DNA of 64,000 nucleotides from Brachyspira alvinipulli ATCC 51933 (GTDB lineage Bacteria; Spirochaetota; Brachyspiria; Brachyspirales; Brachyspiraceae): NCBI RefSeq assembly GCF_000518245.1, contig NZ_KI912404.1, positions 233,897 to 297,896 of the forward strand, read 5' to 3'. Shown piece by piece: positions 50,977 to 60,691 of this stretch (position 1 is its first letter; each line of letters starts with the position of its first letter). The notes under the pieces were generated by a model. It saw only the letters and a program-made list of their open reading frames with translations, ran no database searches and was not told where the DNA came from. The position numbers and the translations under genes were made by a program.

Positions 50977-53715
50977 TTAAGATAGTTTAGATGATATCAA
51001 ATTAAGTGATAAATCTGATACTATTTCTTCTAAAGTGATGCGTTTAGAAGAGTAAAGTTTTTCAAATAAGAGTTTAGCTTCCTTATAGCTATGGTTCTCA
51101 TCTGTCAATGCTTCATGTATTTCTTTTTTATCCGATATATAGCCGTTGCTTATAATATAATTCTTTAATATATTTAGTAAAATATTCTCTTCTTCGCTGA
51201 ACTCTATATTATAATTTTTTTTCTGTCTGCCTTTCCATAATTCAAATCTTCTATTTGCAGTTATACTAAAATCTTCTAATTCATCATATTTACCTATCAC
51301 AAAACGCACTAACTGAATTAAATTGGTTATTATGTCCTCAGGCTTTTTGCTTTTTACTCTTTTTTTATCAAGTAAATAATATGCTTCCCATACCATAGAA
51401 GTTTTTAAAGGAGGCATATTATAAAGAAGTTTTTCTTTCAAATCTTTTAATATTTCATAAGTTAAGGCTCTGTCATCACTTGAATATATTATTTTTAATG
51501 CTTCTATACTGTCCTTATTAATCTCTATAAAATCTTTAAAACTTTTTATTGTTTTATTAGCATTCTCTACAGAAAAGTCTGTAAATATTACTTTATCTAC
51601 ATTTATATTATCAATTATAAGATAAGCATTTTTAAAGGCTTTTATCAATTCATTTCTAAAATCAGGTTTATAAAAAGGTTTTAATGCCTCATAACGCATA
51701 TCAGAAATTTCTTCTTCTGTTTTATCTTTTATAATATCCGCATCAACAGTATTATAAATATCGCTGCATATTTCATGCAAAGTTTTTCCGCCTGAAAGTT
51801 CTTTTAATGTTTTATGTTCGCTTTCTTTTATTTTATTTTGAAGAGATGTCATTCTTGATACTAATGTAGTTAAAACATCTTCTTCTACATCTCCGCCGTA
51901 TTTTACCATCTCTATAATTTTTTCTGTGCTTAAACTGATTTTTCTTTCTAAAGGCTGAGAAATTGTTTTTTCTGTTTCTGTTACTCCTATAGCATCTATT
52001 AAATAATAAAAATCTTTGCTCTTGGCATTTGGTGTAGCTGTTTTTAAAGTTTCATTATCTATAGTTCTTACTCCGCGTCCTTTCATCTGTTCATAATATA
52101 CGGAAGAAGAAACATTCCTCATAAATATCAATACTTCCAAAGGTTTTATATCCGTTCCTGTGGCTATCATATCTACACTTACTGCTATTCTGAAATTAGG
52201 CTCATTTTTGAAATCTTTTATTAAACCTTGAGGATTATCTGAAGAGTAGGTTATTTTTTTACAGAACTCATTTCCTTTATTAAATACTTCCCTTGCAATT
52301 CTTACTATATTTTCAGCATGATTATCATCTTTAGCAAATATTAAAGTTTTAGGTACAAAAGTCGGTTCTCTGTCAGGATAAAGCTGGGTAAATAAAGATT
52401 GTTTATAAGCTTCAAGTACAGTTCTTATCTGATTAACTGATACTACTTTTCTATCTAAATCTTTTTTCTCATAAATAATATCTTCTTCAAGAGTTTCGTA
52501 TATTTCCCGTCTTGTTTTCTTATCTACAATAGGAACATAAGTTTTTTCTTTAAGCGTTGCTCCATTCTCTCCTATTTCAGTTTTTATTCTAAATACTTTT
52601 TCACCTACATTGATACCGTCAATTATAGAACGTTCAAGAGGATATTCATAAACTAAATTACCATTGAAATAAGCTATAGTATTTGCTGAAGGTGTGGCAG
52701 TAAGTCCTATAACAAATGCATCAAAATAATTTAAAACCTTCTGCCATTCTCCGTATATGCTTCTATGACATTCATCAACTACTATAAAATCAAAAAGCTC
52801 TATAGGTAAATTTGGATTATAAGAAACATCATGCATTATATCACTGTCAGCATTTTCAAAAGATGATTTTTCTTCATTTGTAATATCATATTCTTCTTCA
52901 TTTCTTAAAATAGAATAAAGTCTTTGTATTGTTGTTATTACTATTCTGCTGTTCTTATAACTTATAACATTACTTTTTAAATGTTTCACTCCATATAATT
53001 CAGAGAATTTTCTATTTTCAATATAAAAATCATCAAATGAATTCTTTGTCTGATCACCTAAATTATTTCTATCAACTAAAAATAAAATTCTTTTAGCATC
53101 AGCATATTTAATAAGCCTATAAAATAAATTAATAGCCATTATAGTTTTACCTGCTCCAGTGGCCATTTGTACTAATATTCTAGGATTATTCTCACTTAAT
53201 GATTTTTCTATGCTTTTTATTGCATTAAATTGGCATTCTCTTAAATCTCCAATTTCTAATACAGGCATATTATTTTTTAATCTGTTTCTTAAAGTAGAAC
53301 CGTCTTTTATATATTTTAATAATGTTTCTGCTTTATGGAATGCAAATACTTTTCTTGAACGGTAATCAATATCTCTTGTATCTCTAAAATATATTTCTTT
53401 ACCATTACTTTCGTATATAAAGTGAAGTTCTTCAGAGTAAGATTTTATATAACTAGGTAATTTATTAGAATATCTTTTAGATTGCTCTTCTACAATACTT
53501 AAATTGGTTCCATATTTTTTAGCTTCTATAACTCCTAATGCTTTGCCTTTATATATGAGTATATAATCAGCTCTTCCATTATCTGACATTCCAAGTTCTC
53601 TTAATGCAATACCTTTATCAGATGTTATATCAAGCTGTTCTTTATTTACAACTTCCCAACCTGCACTGATTAGCAGTTTATCTATTTCTTCTCTTGCTTT
53701 TTCTTCAGGCTTCAT
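50977..53715 (-). CDS. hsdR: type I restriction enzyme subunit R (helicase-nuclease)
   Basis: This 912-residue subunit has an N-terminal PD-(D/E)xK nuclease (Asp50 in GRADYIL, then Glu64 and Lys66 in GVIEAKK) and a DEAD/DEAH translocase with ATGAGKT (185-191), DECH (314-317) and GLTATPS near 336. Helicase motif VI is visible as MKGRGVRTI near 540, and a C-terminal EcoEI-type helical domain ends the protein. It cuts unmodified DNA after ATP-driven translocation with M2S. It is the first gene of the operon. No strong Shine-Dalgarno stands before its ATG; the TACTATAAT upstream could be its -10. Confidence 0.95.
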   Translation of the reverse strand: MKPEEKAREEIDKLLISAGWEVVNKEQLDITSDKGIALRELGMSDNGRADYILIYKGKALGVIEAKKYGTNLSIVEEQSKRYSNKLPSYIKSYSEELHFIYESNGKEIYFRDTRDIDYRSRKVFAFHKAETLLKYIKDGSTLRNRLKNNMPVLEIGDLRECQFNAIKSIEKSLSENNPRILVQMATGAGKTIMAINLFYRLIKYADAKRILFLVDRNNLGDQTKNSFDDFYIENRKFSELYGVKHLKSNVISYKNSRIVITTIQRLYSILRNEEEYDITNEEKSSFENADSDIMHDVSYNPNLPIELFDFIVVDECHRSIYGEWQKVLNYFDAFVIGLTATPSANTIAYFNGNLVYEYPLERSIIDGINVGEKVFRIKTEIGENGATLKEKTYVPIVDKKTRREIYETLEEDIIYEKKDLDRKVVSVNQIRTVLEAYKQSLFTQLYPDREPTFVPKTLIFAKDDNHAENIVRIAREVFNKGNEFCKKITYSSDNPQGLIKDFKNEPNFRIAVSVDMIATGTDIKPLEVLIFMRNVSSSVYYEQMKGRGVRTIDNETLKTATPNAKSKDFYYLIDAIGVTETEKTISQPLERKISLSTEKIIEMVKYGGDVEEDVLTTLVSRMTSLQNKIKESEHKTLKELSGGKTLHEICSDIYNTVDADIIKDKTEEEISDMRYEALKPFYKPDFRNELIKAFKNAYLIIDNINVDKVIFTDFSVENANKTIKSFKDFIEINKDSIEALKIIYSSDDRALTYEILKDLKEKLLYNMPPLKTSMVWEAYYLLDKKRVKSKKPEDIITNLIQLVRFVIGKYDELEDFSITANRRFELWKGRQKKNYNIEFSEEENILLNILKNYIISNGYISDKKEIHEALTDENHSYKEAKLLFEKLYSSKRITLEEIVSDLSLNLISSKLS

Positions 53716-53768
53716 ATTATAAATTATAGTATATTTTATATTATATTTCTATATTAAGTATAATGTAT

Positions 53769-53987
53769 TTAATTTTTATAATTTTGTAGTATTTTATTTT
53801 TGTATATTTCAATAATTATTGATAAAGGTATATCATTTTCTATTTCTTTGCTTATATCAAAATTTTTTAATATGTATAATAATTCATATCCTTTCGGCAG
53901 TATTTTAATGGCTGATTCATCAATACTTTGAATATTCTCAGCGTAATAGTCTATAAATATACAATTATGATCACATAAAAGCATCAT
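53769..53987 (-). CDS. small hypothetical protein or 3' half of a split gene
   Basis: This 72-residue ORF starts MMLLCDHNCIFIDYY and contains IKILPKGYELLYILKN near 28-43. It has no ribosome-binding site. Joined to the ORF immediately upstream (54010-54180) by a one-base shift in the A-rich stretch between them, it would give a protein of about 135 residues whose pattern (early helix, LLxD, KGYE/GHEF-like helix) recalls the DUF2513 family. That similarity is tentative. Confidence 0.4.
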   Translation of the reverse strand: MMLLCDHNCIFIDYYAENIQSIDESAIKILPKGYELLYILKNFDISKEIENDIPLSIIIEIYKNKILQNYKN

Positions 53988-54009
53988 ATTATTTAAGAAA
54001 TTTTTTTCT

Positions 54010-54180
54010 TTATTTCTTTTTGTTTTCTAATTCTTCCTGAGTTGGTTTTGATAAACCTTTAGGAATATATAAAACATGTATGCTGAAATATCTTGATAAT
54101 TCATATCCATTAATAATACAGGTTTCTTTATCATTAAGAAATTGCAATATATCTTTTATAAGAGAATAATCTACTTTCAT
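54010..54180 (-). CDS. small hypothetical protein or 5' half of a split gene
   Basis: This 56-residue ORF (MKVDYSLIKDILQFLNDKET at the start, ELENKKK at the end) has natural composition and starts 11 bases after the tmRNA 3' end. Its stop falls in an A-rich run, GAAATAAAGAAAAAAA, where slippage is likely. Beyond the stop, the shifted frame runs open into the ORF at 53769-53987. It may be a single gene broken by one base, next to ssrA, a classic integration site for mobile DNA. Confidence 0.4.
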   Translation of the reverse strand: MKVDYSLIKDILQFLNDKETCIINGYELSRYFSIHVLYIPKGLSKPTQEELENKKK

Positions 54181-54190
54181 TATATAATAT

Positions 54191-54540
54191 TGGAGATGGC
54201 GGGACTCGAACCCGCGTCCTACGAAGCGTACCGCATTCGTCTACATAGCATATCTTATCTTCGAGAAATTCGCCTTATAGGTAGAAGACAAGCAGAAAAA
54301 CTATAAGACTAGCATGAGTGTACGTAATATCAGGCTCACACGGCACCTAATACAAGTTCTATGTGGTTTAACACCGAAAAGATAACCCATAGACAAATCA
54401 TCTAATCAGCGGCAACTTCAATTAAGCTGCAAGTGCGTATTCGTCTGCACTTATTGTTTAGTATGATATTAACGTGCATACACCTAGCACGGCTATGCAA
54501 AATACGTTCCAACCATCGCAGTCGAAGCCGGAGCATCCCC
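54191..54540 (-). ncRNA. ssrA: transfer-messenger RNA (tmRNA)
   Basis: This about 350-nt RNA is read on the minus strand from GGGGATGCTCCGGCTTCGAC to the T-arm GCGGGTTCGAGTCCCGC and CATCTCC plus discriminator A. The ends pair as an acceptor stem, with CCA not encoded. The tag frame appears to be GCA GAC GAA TAC GCA CTT GCA GCT TAA, that is ADEYALAA after the tRNA-borne Ala. It rescues stalled ribosomes with SmpB. Confidence 0.95.
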
Positions 54541-54760
54541 TTTCAAAGAACTTAACTAATTATAGTATATATAATAAAATAGTCAATACTTTAATTTAAA
54601 ATATCATAACAATTTGTAAAAACATTATATTTTATATTTTGGTAAAATAAATTTTTATAGTTCAAATTTGTATAAGTTTTTTTATATAGATATCTTGAAT
54701 TTTATATTAAAATTGATATCCTAATTTATATAATAATACAATTTTTGGAAATTATATTTT
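54541..54760. other. divergent intergenic region between ssrA and a chemoreceptor gene
   Basis: This 220-base AT-rich gap holds the ssrA promoter on the left. On the right, TATAAT-like sequence near 54728 may serve the chemoreceptor, but no convincing -35 is seen at the right distance. There are no ORFs. Confidence 0.4.
54559..54586 (-). promoter_or_regulatory. sigma-70 promoter of ssrA
   Basis: Minus strand TTGACT (54586-54581), 16-bp spacer, TATAAT (54564-54559), about 18 bases before the mature 5' end. Confidence 0.75.
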
Positions 54761-56575
54761 ATGAAGAATAGAATCAAACTTATATTAAATTTTACAATTC
54801 CATATTTTATTTTTATACTAATAATGGGGGTTGTATTAGTATCTATATTTATTCCAATTAATAGGAATTCTTATTATAATAGGATATCTCTAAATATAGA
54901 TTCAGTTAAAGGCAATATAGAAAATAAAGTTGATGACATTATAAATTCTCTTGGATTTTTAAGCTTTTATGCTTCTATTGGAATAAATACCCATAATATA
55001 TCGCAAAGTATTACTAATGTAAGAAAATTTGGAAATTATTATGATGTATTCTATTGTAATACTGTTCCATATAACAGAGGAGGTATATTTGTAAGTTCAA
55101 GGATAACTTACCCTAATAATTATGATCAAACAGCAAGAGAATGGTAGTATATAGAGGCTTCAAAATCTCAAAATGATTTATATATAACAGCACCGTACAT
55201 TGATTTTACTTCAGGAAATTTGGTTGTAACATTTCTTTATAAAATAATTATTAATAATAGATTAGCTGGATATACTGGCATAGATTTTGATAATTTAAAT
55301 TCTTTAGTAAATACTAACAATAATCTTATAGAGAATATCAATGTTGTTACAGAAAATGGTATGTATATAACACATCAAAATACTGAAAACATATTGAATG
55401 AAAATGTATTATTATTTTCAGATCCTCTATTTTCAGGATATAAAAATAATATGAATGATAACTCTATAAAGATTGGAAAAGACTCTTGGTATGCACTATA
55501 CAAGGTAAATAATGCTCCTTGGTACATAGCATTAAGCGGCGATGCCAAATCTTATTATGAAAGAGTAAGATATTTAATAATTTTTCTTATAGGCTTTGGC
55601 TTATTATTTGTAATTGGAGAAATAATTATAGTGTCTATATCATTGATCCCAATTTCTGACAGACTTGATGATGTGATAGTAAGTATAGAAAACATGTCTA
55701 ATGGAAATTTCTCTTCACGAATTAATGAAAATAAAAATGCAAGCAGCGGAACCATAAGACTTTCTAAAGTTATAGATAAGATGCAGAAAAATATAGGTAA
55801 AACTATGTATAAAATAAAAACTGGTGTTGAGGAAGTTAATAAAAATGGAGAAGCTATAGCAAATATCAGTGTGGAGTTATCTAATAAAGCAAATGAACAA
55901 TCTGTTGCTTTGGAGAGTTTAGTACAGGCTATTAAATCTATATCTTTATCTATAGAATATGCTGCTAATAAAACAGATGAAGCTAAAAAGATGAGTGATG
56001 ACTCTTCTAATAATACAAAAATCGGCGTAGAAATGATTAATGAAATAGAAAAAAATATGCATGAAATTACAAGGTCTAGTAATGAAATATATAATATAAT
56101 AGAAACCATACAATCCATAGCATCTCAAACTAATATACTTGCACTTAATGCAGCAGTAGAAGCGGCACGTGCTGGAGATCAGGGCAGAGGCTTTGCAGTA
56201 GTTGCTAATGAAGTACGATCTCTTGCTCAGATAGTAACAGATTCAGCAGATAATATTACAGAAATAGTTCAGGGAGCTGTATCAAAAATAGAATATGGAA
56301 CTGAATTTGTAAGCAAATCATCAGAAGTTCTTAATAGTATTGAATCATCAGCTATGGAATCTTCAAACTCATTATCTGGCATATATAAAATGTCTAATGA
56401 TAAAAGAAGCGGAATTAATAATATAAATAATATAGTTGATAAAATTAATGATATAACAAAAAGTAATGCTAAATTTGCTCAAGAAAGTGCTGAATCCAGT
56501 ACAAGGGCTTCAAAAATAGTTAATGATATAGTGGATGAACTTTCTTTCTTTAAATTTAGAGGCGGCGATCGTTGA
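54761..56575 (+). pseudogene. methyl-accepting chemotaxis protein interrupted by in-frame TAG
   Basis: The full frame encodes 604 codons: an N-terminal helix (PYFIFILIMGVVLVSIFI), a dCache-like sensor, a second membrane helix (near 55565-55640), HAMP and the signalling domain with [19 protein letters not shown]. One codon, TAG at 55145-55147, interrupts it between W and Y of the sensor (REW-stop-YIEAS). The same protein in other receptors reads (R)PWYxxA, so the TAG is an extra codon. It looks like a GTA duplication (TG-GTA-GTA-TAT). The rest of the frame is intact. Without readthrough only the first 128 residues would be made. Confidence 0.85.
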
Positions 56576-56589
56576 TTGGGGTGTCTAAA

Positions 56590-58414
56590 ATGAGAAATAA
56601 TATAAAACTTCTATTAAAATTAATAATACCATATTCTGTATTTATCCTGCTAGTTACAAGTATTGTTTTTATAATATTTGCTAATTTTTATAAAAACTAT
56701 CATTTGGAGAAGATACATATAGATATTAATAGGATAACTTCTGCCATAGGAAAGGATATTAACAATATAAATTTAGTATTAAATATTTTAGATTCTTATG
56801 CAATAGCAGATTTGACTCCTTATGAGATGGGGCTTTCTATTACAAATGTATATAATAAAAGAAATGAGTTTTTTGATATACTCTATGGAAATACTGTACC
56901 ATTTTCTGATGGAGGTACATTTTTAAGTGTAACTCACCAGTATCCAACTAATTATGATCAAACTTCAAGGCCATGGTATAAGGGCGCATTGTCTGCAAAT
57001 GGAATATATATTTCAGATCCTTATATTGATTTTAATACAAAGGAATTGCTAATAACTTTTTCAAAGGCTGTTTATACTAATGGTATGTTAAAAGGTGTTT
57101 TAGGTATAGATTTTTCTAAAATAAATGTAGTAAATATTGTAAATAGTAGTATAAGATGTGAGAATGTATTTTTAATTACATCTGACGGCACCTATATGAT
57201 GCATAGCAATCCTAATTATATTCTTAAAGATGATATTACAATATTTGATGATGATGAAATTTTTAAAGATTCAAAAGAGTATGTAAATAATGCTAATTCT
57301 CCTATTATAATTAAAGGTAATAATTGGAGCTGTGTACGTAATATAGCTGGAACTACTTGGGCTTTGGCAGTTAAAGGAGATTTATCTAATTATAATACCA
57401 TATTGAAAAAGATGTTTTTAATATTTGTATTTATTTTTATATTCTTAATAGTTATGGGAATATTTTTAACGTCTATAGTATTGCTTCCTTTATCTTCTTA
57501 TTTAGAGATGGCAATTACTGCTATTGATAATATGTCTGAAGGTAATTTTAATTATAGAATAGATAAAAAGATACTTTCTAAAAATAATAGGGCTGGAGAT
57601 TTAGCACGTGCTATAGACGAGATGGAAGCTAATATTGGAAAGCTTGTATATAGAATAAAAAAGGCTATTGAGGATATCAATAATGTTGGTGTTGAGATAA
57701 CTAATTCCAGCAGTAAATTATTAGAAAGAGCATACATACAGGCAGTTAGTTTGGAAAAATTAGAAGAAGCTTTGCAGGATATATCAACTGCAATAAACTC
57801 CTCATCTATGAGTATAGCATCAGCAAAAGATTCTATGGACAAAATGGAAGATACAACAAAAACAGGTGTTCAAACTATTTCAGAAATAGAAGTTAATATG
57901 AATGAAATACAAAATTCAAGTAAAAAAATATTTGAAATAACAAAAACTATAGAATCTATTGCTTTGCAAACTAATATACTTGCCCTTAATGCAGCAGTAG
58001 AGGCGGCACGTGCTGGGGATCAGGGTAAAGGATTTGGCTGTTGTAGCGAGTGAAATAAGAAAATTAGCAACTACAGTAAGTAAAGCAACAAAAGATATAA
58101 CTGATATAGCAGAGGATGCTGTGAAGAAGATAAATACAGGAAGTGATTCTGTAAGCCGTTCTTCTAAAGTGTTAAATTTAATATCAAAACTATCTGTAGA
58201 AACTTCTTCTATACTTGTAGATATAGCAACTTCATCCGGAGAGGAAACAGAGAGAATAAAGAACATTAATAATGAGATAGAAATAATAAATAAAATTATG
58301 ATAAAAAATGAAGAACTTTCAAAAGAAGCTTCAGATGCTAGTGCAAAGACTTCAAAAATGGCAGAGGATATAGTAAATGAATTGAGTTTCTTTAAATTCA
58401 GTTCTAATAAATAA
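56590..58414 (+). pseudogene. methyl-accepting chemotaxis protein with frameshift in the signalling tip
   Basis: The start is the ATG at 56590, with GGGGTG six bases upstream; a TTG at 56572 overlaps the previous stop. The 5' part encodes a sensor like its neighbour (RPWYKGALSANGIYISDPYI present and intact), HAMP and the start of the signalling domain. After AGDQGKGF the frame reads GCCSE and stops at 58053, while the neighbouring frame continues AVVASEIRKLATTVSKATKD to 58414. Removing one G from GG at 58036-58037 restores a 608-codon gene. The stop at 58053 would remove the CheA/CheW-contacting tip's second strand, so the product could not signal. Confidence 0.88.
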
Positions 58415-58420
58415 TAATTT

Positions 58421-58469
58421 TAAGCTATAAACTAAAAGCAAATAATTGATGCAATCAGTTTATAGCTTA
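58421..58469. terminator. bidirectional stem-loop between chemoreceptor and LysM genes
   Basis: A perfect 13-bp inverted repeat TAAGCTATAAACT / AGTTTATAGCTTA surrounds a 23-base loop, between two convergent genes. The T-run is weak. Confidence 0.6.
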
Positions 58470-58489
58470 TTAGTAATAATAGCAATAAT

Positions 58490-60301
58490 TTAAGCTTTAG
58501 GAAGTAATTTTGAAGGATCTATTGCTCTTCCTTGATATGATATTTTAAAGTATAATTCACTTTTGTTTATCATACCTGTATCTCCAATATTTCCTATATA
58601 TTCACCTTTAGAAACTATATCTCCTAATTTAACGTTTGCTTTTGATAAATGGGCATAAGAAGTATTATATCCATTTTTATGTTTTAATATTATAACAGTA
58701 CCAAATCCTCTTATATTATCTACATATTCAACTATTCCATCATCAGCAGCTACAACTTTATCTCCAACATCTCCTAATATATTTATACCTCTGTTTGCAA
58801 GTTTATCAGAAGTAACACCATATCCGGATATTATTATTCCTTTATATGGCCATATAAAAGAACTTTCAGGGAGAACACTATCATCATTAAATGAATATGG
58901 TATCATTTTTAATGTTTGCACTTTTAATGAGTTTCCTATATACAATTTATATTCATTAGCATTTTTTATATTGTTAAGTCTCATTAAATCTCTTAAATCC
59001 ATTTTATGATTTCTAGCTATAGAATATAAAGTGTCTCCGCTTTTTATTTTATATGTTGATGTTACTAAAGTGCTTGTTTTTTTAGGATTTGCATATACTT
59101 TTAAAGTGTCTCCAATTTTAAGTACATAATTATTATTTAAATTATTTATGGAATAAAGCTCTACTAAATCCATTCCTCTAGCTGCTGCAATTTCACTTAA
59201 AGTATCACCATTTTTAACTTTATAATTTTCTAAAGTTCTGTATTCAGGTTTTGATGTGTTTATATTAACATTATCATATAATTTTAAAGTGTCTCCGATT
59301 TTAAGTACATAATTATTATTCAAATTATTTAATTCAAGCAACTCTTTTAATGACATAGAGTTTTTTAATGCTATTTCTCCAAGAGTATCGCCATTTTTTA
59401 CTTTATAAGTTTTTATAGTTCTGCTTGTAGAATTTGAATTATTATTTTTAGCATATATTTTTAATTTTTCTCCTATTCTTAATTTGTATTTTAAAGGATC
59501 TTCAATATTATTAATTTTCAAAAAATCATTAACACTTATATCGTTTTCAAAAGCTATGCCGTATAAAGTATCTCCTCTTTTTACAGTATAGTATTCTATG
59601 TCTTTTGATTCAGTGTATGTTTGTTTTTCGCTTGTATCATTATCTTTTTTTGAATTTACAACATACATTGTTTTTCCTACATATAGTTTATACTTATCAG
59701 GATCATCAATATTGTTAATTTTTAAGAATTCACTTGCTGTCATACCATGGGAAAAAGCTATTCCATATAAAGTGTCTCCGCTTTTTACTTTATACGTATC
59801 ATAAGATTTCTTTTCACTATCATTATTTATATTGGAAATATTGACATTATCTTTTGATTGTTGATCATTATTAGCTACTTTTAATATTTCTCCGACTCTT
59901 AGATTATATTTATTTACATCTTTTATATTATTTATATTCAAAAATTCATTTGCAGTCATACCATGTGCAAAGGCTATACCATATAAAGTATCTCCGCTTT
60001 TTACTTTATAATCTTTATATGCTTTATCTTCTTTTATTCCATATACATTATTTTCAGAATCATATACTAAACTGTATCCGGATTCTTTAACTTTTAGAGT
60101 TTCACCTATTTTAAGATTGTATTTATCAGGATCATCTATATTATTTACTTTTAGAAATTCATTTGCACTCATATCATGGGCAAAAGCTATACCGTATAAA
60201 GTATCTCCGTTTTTTACTTTATAATCTATATAATTAGCCCCAAAATTAACAGAAGCAAATGTACATCCTATAATTGATGCATATTTAAAAACATTTTTCA
60301 T
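58490..60301 (-). CDS. seven-LysM protein with degenerate M23 domain
   Basis: This 603-residue exported protein has an N-terminal signal-type segment (MKNVFKYASIIGCTFASVNFGA). Seven LysM units (starts near 27, 96, 169, 236, 296, 356, 412) with the YKVKxGDTLYGIA motif bind peptidoglycan glycans. A C-terminal LytM/M23 domain (about 480-603) follows. In that domain the expected zinc ligands are missing: the HxGxD site reads NRGINILGD and HLHFE reads ELYFKI, while YAHLSK is kept. It is therefore probably a non-catalytic amidase activator (EnvC/NlpD-like) rather than a hydrolase. Confidence 0.88.
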   Translation of the reverse strand: MKNVFKYASIIGCTFASVNFGANYIDYKVKNGDTLYGIAFAHDMSANEFLKVNNIDDPDKYNLKIGETLKVKESGYSLVYDSENNVYGIKEDKAYKDYKVKSGDTLYGIAFAHGMTANEFLNINNIKDVNKYNLRVGEILKVANNDQQSKDNVNISNINNDSEKKSYDTYKVKSGDTLYGIAFSHGMTASEFLKINNIDDPDKYKLYVGKTMYVVNSKKDNDTSEKQTYTESKDIEYYTVKRGDTLYGIAFENDISVNDFLKINNIEDPLKYKLRIGEKLKIYAKNNNSNSTSRTIKTYKVKNGDTLGEIALKNSMSLKELLELNNLNNNYVLKIGDTLKLYDNVNINTSKPEYRTLENYKVKNGDTLSEIAAARGMDLVELYSINNLNNNYVLKIGDTLKVYANPKKTSTLVTSTYKIKSGDTLYSIARNHKMDLRDLMRLNNIKNANEYKLYIGNSLKVQTLKMIPYSFNDDSVLPESSFIWPYKGIIISGYGVTSDKLANRGINILGDVGDKVVAADDGIVEYVDNIRGFGTVIILKHKNGYNTSYAHLSKANVKLGDIVSKGEYIGNIGDTGMINKSELYFKISYQGRAIDPSKLLPKA

Positions 60302-60331
60302 AATTATTATTTCAGTTCAATATAAAAGCCA

Positions 60332-60610
60332 TTAGTTTACTATTTCAAAAACTTCATCTACAAGAGGATCAACAGGCGTAACAGTAACTACAGATTCTTT
60401 AACACTGGACATTTCAGGTCCCTTTTTAATTTTTTCTATAAATTCTTCAATATGAGTTTTAGTTTCCAAGTATCCTATAACCTCTACAGAACCGTCATAA
60501 TTGTTCCATACTTTTCCGCCTATTTTCATTTCATCGCCTATTTGTTTTGCATAGTATCTAAAGCCTACGCCTTGAACTCTTCCTTTTAATATTATATCTA
60601 CTTTAAACAT
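60332..60610 (-). CDS. acyP: acylphosphatase
   Basis: This 92-residue enzyme hydrolyses acyl phosphates. GRVQGVGFRYYAKQIG (10-25) carries the catalytic Arg18, and GGKVWNNYDGSVEVIGYLE contains Asn36 in the second catalytic motif (usually RN). The length is standard. It lies 30 bases upstream of the LysM gene on the same strand. Confidence 0.92.
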   Translation of the reverse strand: MFKVDIILKGRVQGVGFRYYAKQIGDEMKIGGKVWNNYDGSVEVIGYLETKTHIEEFIEKIKKGPEMSSVKESVVTVTPVDPLVDEVFEIVN

Positions 60611-60691
60611 GTCTTAATTATCGGAAATAGATTTTATTGAATTTATAATGGCAAATTAAAAATTGACAATTTATATAAACATTTGTAAAAT

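Noticed and set aside
55145-55147. Stop-codon recoding (selenocysteine or pyrrolysine) at the chemoreceptor TAG
   Set aside because: The TAG is an extra codon absent from paralogues and is explained by a GTA duplication; no recoding structure or biological reason is visible.
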